Below are positions 1 to 3,577 of a DNA stretch of 5,390 nt, piece by piece. The number at the start of each line of letters is the position of its first letter. The stretch's first letter is position 1. The translations under genes and the position numbers were made by a program. The notes under the pieces are model-generated. The model saw only the letters and a program-made list of their open reading frames with translations. It ran no database searches and was not told the DNA's origin. The DNA comes from an uncultured Rhodospirillaceae bacterium (GTDB taxonomy: Bacteria; Pseudomonadota; Alphaproteobacteria; MPNO01): NCBI GenBank assembly GCA_937916005.1, contig CALGIA010000175.1, positions 1 through 5,390 on the forward strand, read 5' to 3'.

Positions 1-963
1 CCCTTGCTGGAAACCCGCGACGACGGCAAGGAGTGGATCGTCTGGAATACCGGGGGCTTTCCCATGGAGGCCGGGTTCGACGATGTGGACCGCCGCATCG
101 CCTCCATGGATCATCACGGCATCGCCCACGGCGTGCTGTCCCTGACCACCGTGTTCGGAATCGAATGTCTGCCGCTGGACGAGGCGCTGCCGCTGGTCCG
201 CGTGTTCAATGATTCGGTGTCGGACATGTGCGCGGCGCACCCGGACCGCTTCACCGGGCTGGCGGCCCTGCCGTGGGCCGATCTGGATACCGGTCTGGAG
301 ACGGCGGCGGCGGAGTTCGAACGCGCCCTGGCGCTGCCCGGCATGGTCGGCGCGCTGTTGCCGGGCGACGGGTTCCTGTCGCTGGACCGGGCCGAAAAAT
401 TCCGCCCGCTGCTGGAGATCGCCGACCGGCATCACGCCCATATCCAGATCCACTATGGCCCGCTGCATGACGATGCGGGCGCGCCGCACCCGGAGGCCGG
501 CGACAATGCGGGCGCGCGGATTTCGACGCTGGACATGCAGGCGCGGCTGTCGTCCAACATGATCACGCTGGTGCTGACGGATTTCCTCGATGATTTTCCC
601 AACATCACCGTCCAAAGCCATAATCTGGGCGGCAATATTCCGTTCGAGGTGGAACGGCTCGACCACCGGGCGCTGATCAACCGGCCCGACGCGCCGCCGC
701 CCTCGGCGGCGTTCGCCGACATGAAGCTGGTGGTGGATTGCAATTCGTTCGGTCCCCGGTCCATCGAGACCGCCGTGCTGCTCTATGGCGCCGACAAGAT
801 CGTGCTCGGCACCGACGGCACCAATTTCGGCATGAAATGGTCGCTCGACGCCATCAACGACGCAAAAATCAGCGATGGCGACAAGCAGGCCATCCTGCAC
901 GGCAACGCGGCCCGGATCATCGAGCCGTTGCGGGAGCGGGCGGCCGCGCAAGCCGCCGAGTAG
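1..963 (+). CDS. Amidohydrolase family protein (ACMSD-type), 5'-truncated by window edge
   Basis: This is the C-terminal 320 residues of a TIM-barrel metal-dependent hydrolase of the amidohydrolase-2 (ACMSD-like) family. These enzymes hydrolyse or decarboxylate small, often aromatic, substrates in the cytoplasm. Counting from the Leu codon at position 4, the expected late-barrel signatures are present: His150 in IQIHYGP, His206 in VQSHNLGG, Asp271 in VLGTDGTNF, and the closing HGNAARII motif near residue 299. The N-terminal HxH metal motif is not in the visible part and the frame is open to the edge, so the true start lies upstream and the TTG at position 4 is not the start. The substrate cannot be told from sequence. 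The gene ends convergently with the minus-strand operon, 53 nt from the stop of the small membrane protein. The family call is firm; the specific function is unknown. Confidence 0.85.
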   Translation, partial: PLLETRDDGKEWIVWNTGGFPMEAGFDDVDRRIASMDHHGIAHGVLSLTTVFGIECLPLDEALPLVRVFNDSVSDMCAAHPDRFTGLAALPWADLDTGLETAAAEFERALALPGMVGALLPGDGFLSLDRAEKFRPLLEIADRHHAHIQIHYGPLHDDAGAPHPEAGDNAGARISTLDMQARLSSNMITLVLTDFLDDFPNITVQSHNLGGNIPFEVERLDHRALINRPDAPPPSAAFADMKLVVDCNSFGPRSIETAVLLYGADKIVLGTDGTNFGMKWSLDAINDAKISDGDKQAILHGNAARIIEPLRERAAAQAAE

Positions 964-989
964 GGTGGTGGATCATTAAACGGGATTAA

Positions 990-1025
990 TTTCCACTCAG
1001 TGGAAACCGTTTCCACTCAGTGGAA
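990..1025. repeat. Two direct copies of a 15-17 bp palindrome between convergent genes
   Basis: The sequence TTTCCACTCAGTGGAA occurs at 990-1005 and again at 1010-1025, exactly 20 bp apart. Each copy is a dyad with 7-bp arms (TTCCACT / AGTGGAA) around a central C; the first copy extends to 17 bp (990-1006). The second copy is followed by CTTTTTG on the plus strand, so the pair may end transcription of the amidohydrolase, although the stems are short and the loops would be 3 nt. Two dyads spaced about two helical turns apart also fit a regulator-binding site or a small dispersed repeat. The stop codon of the minus-strand small membrane protein lies inside the second copy. The repeat is seen directly; its role is inferred. 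Confidence 0.6.
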
Positions 1026-1196
1026 CTTTTTGCGCAATATGATCACCAGCTTGCGCATGCCCCATAAAACGCCGCCGAACATGCCGCTGAACAGGATCGG
1101 GATGGCCAGGGCGGCCGGCTCGGTGATATCGCCGCGCGCCCATTGGATGACCGCCCAGACCCCGCCGAACAGCAAACCGATCGCGATATAGCGCAT
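1017..1196 (-). CDS. Small two-helix membrane protein (59 aa)
   Basis: A 59-codon reading frame (starting MRYIAIGLLF, ending RKKFH) follows the methyltransferase on the same strand with a 9-nt gap. Its Shine-Dalgarno AAGGA (1207-1203) overlaps the TAA stop of that gene and lies 6 nt from the ATG, which suggests translational coupling. Two hydrophobic segments, about residues 3-19 and 30-47, are joined by a short polar turn (ARGDITEP). The C-terminus is basic (RK...RKK), predicting a hairpin in the inner membrane with a cytoplasmic tail. The last two codons and stop come from the palindromic repeat. I do not recognise the family. No signal-peptide cleavage site is evident. The codon use matches the GC-rich neighbours, and the RBS position and hydrophobic pattern argue for a real gene. 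Confidence 0.75.
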   Translation of the reverse strand: MRYIAIGLLFGGVWAVIQWARGDITEPAALAIPILFSGMFGGVLWGMRKLVIILRKKFH

Positions 1197-1205
1197 GACG
1201 GGTCC

Positions 1206-1832
1206 TTAGTTTTTGCGGAAATTCTTGCGGGCGACGATGTGGAACATGTGCCAGTGTTTCGGATTGTCCCGGGCGTCCTTGCCGTCCCGGTTGATTTCAT
1301 CGCAGCGCTCGAAGGTGAAGCCGTCGAACAGCTTTTCCACTCCGGCGCGGTCGTGGAAAGTGAGGCCCGGATTTGCCCAGTCATCGTCGGGTCCGAAAAT
1401 CTGGCCGGCGAAATATCCGCCCGGTCCCAGCGACGCGACAATCCGCGCCCACAGATCGGGAAACCGGTCCGGGGGACAGAACGGCAGGGCGAAGCTGGCA
1501 TTGACGATATCGGCGCCGGGCCATTCAGCATCCTGCATGGGCGCGCACAGGGTCTCCAGCTTTCCAACCGTCGGCAGATCGCCGCGGGCCCTGAGCCAGT
1601 CGATCGCCTCCGGTTCGGAATCCACCGCCAGCACATGCCAGCCCCGGCGCAGGAGCTCGGCCGTGTCGCGTCCCTCGCCACAGGCCAGATCGATTGCGAA
1701 GCCCGGCCCGCCGCCGTTTTCTTCCTGCCATCTATCCAGCGCCAGCAGGGTGGTGTCGCGCGGCGGATTGCCCGACACCGCCTCGTAATAGGCCCGCCAC
1801 TTGGTGATCTTGCCGGGAATTTTTTCACTCAT
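1206..1832 (-). CDS. Class I SAM-dependent methyltransferase (208 aa)
   Basis: A Rossmann-fold methyltransferase that would transfer a methyl group from S-adenosylmethionine to an unidentified, probably small, cytoplasmic substrate. Motif I is AIDLACGEGRDT (residues 46-57), followed by the acidic end of strand 2 in VLAVDSEPEA (68-77), then ADIVNASFALPF (107-118, motif IV region) and LGPGGYFAGQIFG (135-147, post-motif strand and turn). The length is normal for a stand-alone Methyltransf_25/TehB-like domain. The frame is open much further upstream, but the ATG at 1832 is chosen because upstream sequence is antisense-like xthA coding sequence and because it forms a 4-bp ATGA overlap with the xthA stop. 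No good independent RBS is visible, which is consistent with coupled translation. The fold is certain; the substrate is not known. Confidence 0.9.
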   Translation of the reverse strand: MSEKIPGKITKWRAYYEAVSGNPPRDTTLLALDRWQEENGGGPGFAIDLACGEGRDTAELLRRGWHVLAVDSEPEAIDWLRARGDLPTVGKLETLCAPMQDAEWPGADIVNASFALPFCPPDRFPDLWARIVASLGPGGYFAGQIFGPDDDWANPGLTFHDRAGVEKLFDGFTFERCDEINRDGKDARDNPKHWHMFHIVARKNFRKN

Positions 1833-2614
1833 GGGGTTCGGGCCGGCCCCAGCTCGCACCAGACCGGCGTGTGGTCGGATGCTTTTTCCCTGCCGCGCGG
1901 ATTGCGGTCGATACCCGACGCCACCAGCCGGTCGGCGGCCTGGGGCGACAGCAGCAGATGATCGATGCGCACGCCGAAATCCTTCTGCCAGGCGCCGCGC
2001 TGATAATCCCAGAAGCTGTACCGGTGGGGCTCCTTGTTCAGCGCCCGGTATGCGTCCGTATAGCCGAGATACATCATGGCGCGGAATTTGCGCCGCGTTT
2101 CGGGCAGGCACAGCGCATCATCCTGCCAGGCGACCGGGTCGTGGCAGTCCTCGTCCTCGGGGATCACATTGTAATCGCCGCCCAGCACCACGGCCTCATC
2201 CTGGGTCAGCAGCTGTTGCGCGTGGTCATGGAGCCGCTCCATCCAGGCCAGCTTGTAGTCATATTTATCACCCGGCGCCGGGTTGCCGTTGGGCAGATAG
2301 ATAGACGCCACCCGTATATCGCCGATAAAGGCCTCGATATAGCGCGCCTGTTCCTCTTCACCGCCTCCCGGCAACTCCGTGATCACATCCTCGATCGGCT
2401 GCTTGGACAGGATCGCCACTCCGTTGAAGGATTTCTGGCCCCGGACCGCCACATTATAGCCCAGATCCTCGATGGCCTCGCGGGGGAAAGTTTCGTCCCG
2501 CGCCTTGATTTCCTGCAGCAGCGCGATGTCCGGCGTGAACTCGGTCAGCCATTCGACGATGCGCGGCAGGCGCGCGCGGCTGCCATTGACGTTCCAGGTG
2601 GCGATGCGTGTCAT
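1829..2614 (-). CDS. xthA: Exodeoxyribonuclease III (AP endonuclease, 261 aa)
   Basis: An Mg2+-dependent exonuclease III/AP endonuclease of the EEP fold that cleaves at abasic sites and removes 3' blocking groups in base excision repair. The family's active-site residues can be read in order: Asn8 (TWNVNG), Glu35 (LLQEIK), Tyr106 (IYLPNGNP), Asp147 and Asn149 (LGGDYNVIP), Asp218 (VRIDHLL), and Asp247-His248 (SDHTPV). The length of 261 is close to the E. coli enzyme. The ATG at 2614 is chosen over an upstream in-frame ATG at 2689 because the protein then begins with the canonical MTRIATWNVNG and has AAGG 6 nt upstream. It is the first gene of a three-gene minus-strand operon and overlaps the methyltransferase start by 4 bp. 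It could be labelled xth or exoA; the function is secure. Confidence 0.95.
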   Translation of the reverse strand: MTRIATWNVNGSRARLPRIVEWLTEFTPDIALLQEIKARDETFPREAIEDLGYNVAVRGQKSFNGVAILSKQPIEDVITELPGGGEEEQARYIEAFIGDIRVASIYLPNGNPAPGDKYDYKLAWMERLHDHAQQLLTQDEAVVLGGDYNVIPEDEDCHDPVAWQDDALCLPETRRKFRAMMYLGYTDAYRALNKEPHRYSFWDYQRGAWQKDFGVRIDHLLLSPQAADRLVASGIDRNPRGREKASDHTPVWCELGPARTP

Positions 2615-2662
2615 GAAGGGAAGGGCCTTTTTGGAATATTGCCGGGTTGGAAAATTGCTGCC

Positions 2663-2692
2663 GGTTTTCCAGCACAGGTTTTCTAGCACAGG
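2663..2692. repeat. 14-bp tandem repeat in the divergent intergenic region
   Basis: GGTTTTCCAGCACA (2663-2676) is followed immediately by GGTTTTCTAGCACA (2677-2690), with one mismatch, and then another GG. The first unit also forms an inverted repeat with TGGAAAA at 2648-2654 (partner TTTTCCA at 2665-2671, 10-nt spacer). The block lies about 50 bp upstream of xthA and about 60 bp upstream of the plus-strand gene, where an operator would be expected, but no regulator can be named. No convincing promoter for xthA was seen in 2615-2748. Confidence 0.5.
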
Positions 2693-2748
2693 CGGGACCG
2701 GCGATCATCCGTCTTGAACCAAACCCTCCCATACGGGATAACGTGGCG

Positions 2749-3396
2749 ATGAAAGCCCCCAAACCCGGATATCCCGGCGATGCGGCCATCGAAAAACTGA
2801 TGGCCAGCCATGGCTGCCCGACGCCGTTCCACATCGCCCGCATGCGCATGCTGGGCGAGATCGTCAGCCTGAAAAGCCGGGTCAGCCCGGTCGACGTGAT
2901 CAAATCGTTCTGGGGCGATGATTTCCCCGGCTTCAGGCATGAGACAGAGGCCGCCGATTTCTTCAACACCCTGCTGGGCCACTGGAACCACATGGCGCGG
3001 CGCCGCACCGGCGGCGCGAAAATCAGGCTCGGCAAAACCGGCCGCCTGAAGGACTGGGAGTCCATCGCCCATGCGCTCCGCCGCCGGGCCGAGGAAATCC
3101 GCGACGGATTCCTGGCCGGCTTCACCACCGAACAGGCCATCGGCTCCTACCCTTCCGCCCTGAACGACGCCATCACCGGCCTGAAGTCCCTGTCCGACCA
3201 GTTCGACCAGGCCGCCCAGAAAATCGAAACCGACCCCGCCGCCCGCGCCCAGCTCGACATCAACAACGCCCGAACCATGATCGCCGAAGGCTCAACCCAG
3301 GTGGAAAAACTGCTCGACGTCCTGTGCACGGTGTCGCGGGCGATTGGCGGTACGGCCGTCGCGGGAGGTGAGAGTGGGGAGGGAACGGTGCATTGA
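2749..3396 (+). CDS. Uncharacterised 215-aa protein (possibly UPF0149/YecA-like)
   Basis: A soluble, mainly helical protein with no signal peptide or membrane segment. The N-terminal part (about residues 25-85: ARMRMLGEIVS, then VIKSFWGDDFPGF, then an acidic stretch and FFNTLLGHWNHMA) has the layout I associate with UPF0149/YecA-type domains, but this resemblance is from memory and weak. Residues 100-200 are charged helices rich in Ala, Glu, Asp and Gln with coiled-coil character, and the end is a Gly-rich tail. The ATG at 2749 is chosen; a GTG two codons upstream (2743) is possible and closer to the GGGA at 2735-2738. A weak promoter match (TTGAAC at 2714, GATAAC at 2737, 17 bp apart) would start RNA almost at the ATG, giving a nearly leaderless message. 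The stop lies 12 bp before the promoter of the RNA unit downstream. The gene is likely real; its function is unknown. Confidence 0.8.
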   Translation: MKAPKPGYPGDAAIEKLMASHGCPTPFHIARMRMLGEIVSLKSRVSPVDVIKSFWGDDFPGFRHETEAADFFNTLLGHWNHMARRRTGGAKIRLGKTGRLKDWESIAHALRRRAEEIRDGFLAGFTTEQAIGSYPSALNDAITGLKSLSDQFDQAAQKIETDPAARAQLDINNARTMIAEGSTQVEKLLDVLCTVSRAIGGTAVAGGESGEGTVH

Positions 3397-3408
3397 GAAA
3401 GTTTTTAC

Positions 3409-3437
3409 TTGACATTTTGCAATCTATGATGTATAAT
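3409..3437 (+). promoter_or_regulatory. Perfect-consensus sigma70 promoter of the permuted tRNA unit
   Basis: TTGACA at 3409-3414 and TATAAT at 3432-3437 are both exact matches to the sigma70 consensus, with the optimal 17-bp spacer, in an AT-rich stretch that stands out from the surrounding GC-rich DNA. Transcription should start around 3444-3445, about ten bases before the first paired base of the tRNA 3' half. There is no coding gene on the plus strand downstream within the window, so the promoter serves the RNA unit. Confidence 0.9.
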
Positions 3438-3453
3438 GTTTGAGAATGAATAA

Positions 3454-3540
3454 ACGCCGTGCACGGGTTCAAATCCCGTCACCTCCACCAATATTAACGC
3501 TATGGGGGTGTAGCTCAGTGGGAGAGCGGGCGTCTGATTA
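3454..3540 (+). tRNA. Putative circularly permuted (3' half first) tRNA gene, Ile-like anticodon with G3:U70
   Basis: The 3' half (3454-3490, 37 nt) precedes the 5' half (3504-3540, 37 nt). The 3' half reads: anticodon-stem strand ACGCC 3454-3458, variable loop GTGC 3459-3462, T stem ACGGG/CCCGT around T loop TTCAAAT 3463-3479, acceptor strand CACCTCC 3480-3486, A73, and encoded CCA 3488-3490. After the 13-nt spacer 3491-3503, the 5' half reads: acceptor strand GGGGGTG 3504-3510, T8 A9, D arm GCTC-AGTGGGA-GAGC 3513-3527, G26, anticodon-stem strand GGCGT 3529-3533, and loop bases CTGATTA 3534-3540. The halves pair in the acceptor stem (7/7, with a G3:U70 wobble) and the anticodon stem (5/5). 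T8-A14, G15-C48, G18G19, T54-A58 and G53-C61 are all present. The product could be ligated into one tRNA or stay as a two-piece RNA. The alternative is the remains of two disrupted tandem tRNA genes. Confidence 0.8.
3491..3503 (+). other. Spacer linking CCA of the 3' half to G1 of the 5' half
   Basis: The 13 nt ATATTAACGCTAT join the encoded CCA end to the first base of the acceptor stem. In the folded precursor the acceptor stem would close a 17-nt loop (3487-3503). RNase P would be expected to cut before G at 3504, and 3'-end nucleases would be expected to trim back to the CCA, removing this segment. It is the counterpart of the intervening segment in permuted tmRNA genes. The assignment follows from the tRNA halves on either side. 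Confidence 0.7.
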
Positions 3541-3577
3541 GCAAGTCCGCATTTTTATGCGGGCTTGCTTTGTTTTT
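3541..3577 (+). terminator. Rho-independent terminator directly after the tRNA 5' half
   Basis: GCAAGTCCGCAT (3541-3552) pairs with ATGCGGGCTTGC (3557-3568) through 12 pairs, including one T-G wobble, around a TTTT loop. A T-rich tail, TTTGTTTTT (3569-3577), follows. The stem begins at the base after the anticodon-loop segment of the 5' half, so this is the end of the RNA unit. The tail overlaps the stop codon of the convergent minus-strand gene by two bases. On the minus strand the hairpin is not followed by a T run, so it is a good terminator in the plus direction only. Confidence 0.92.

Noticed and set aside
1833..2111. An N-terminal extension of the methyltransferase frame by 93 residues.
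   Set aside because: It lies wholly inside xthA in another frame, has a low-complexity Arg/Ala/Gly-rich composition, and would replace the natural ATGA overlap start.
3454..3540. Permuted two-piece tmRNA (ssrA).
   Set aside because: The 5' half has a normal D stem (GCTC/GAGC) rather than the reduced D arm of tmRNA, and there is no room for a tag reading frame or pseudoknots between promoter and terminator.
3446..3541. A 31-codon frame (ATG at 3446, TAG at 3539-3541) running through the permuted tRNA, with its ATG almost at the predicted transcription start.
   Set aside because: The predicted peptide contains the runs typical of translated tRNA sequence (such as RVQIPSPPP and GCSSVGERA), there is no RBS, and the base-paired tRNA structure explains the sequence better.
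3535..3546. TTAGCAA at 3538-3544 as an alanine AGC anticodon loop, which would fit the G3:U70 pair.
   Set aside because: Placing the loop there puts TCTGA in the anticodon stem, which does not pair with ACGCC of the 3' half or with the following GTCCG. These bases belong to the terminator stem.
3541..3568. The terminator hairpin as a bidirectional terminator for the methyltransferase gene.
   Set aside because: On the minus strand the hairpin is followed by TAATCAGACG rather than a T run, so intrinsic termination in that direction is unlikely.
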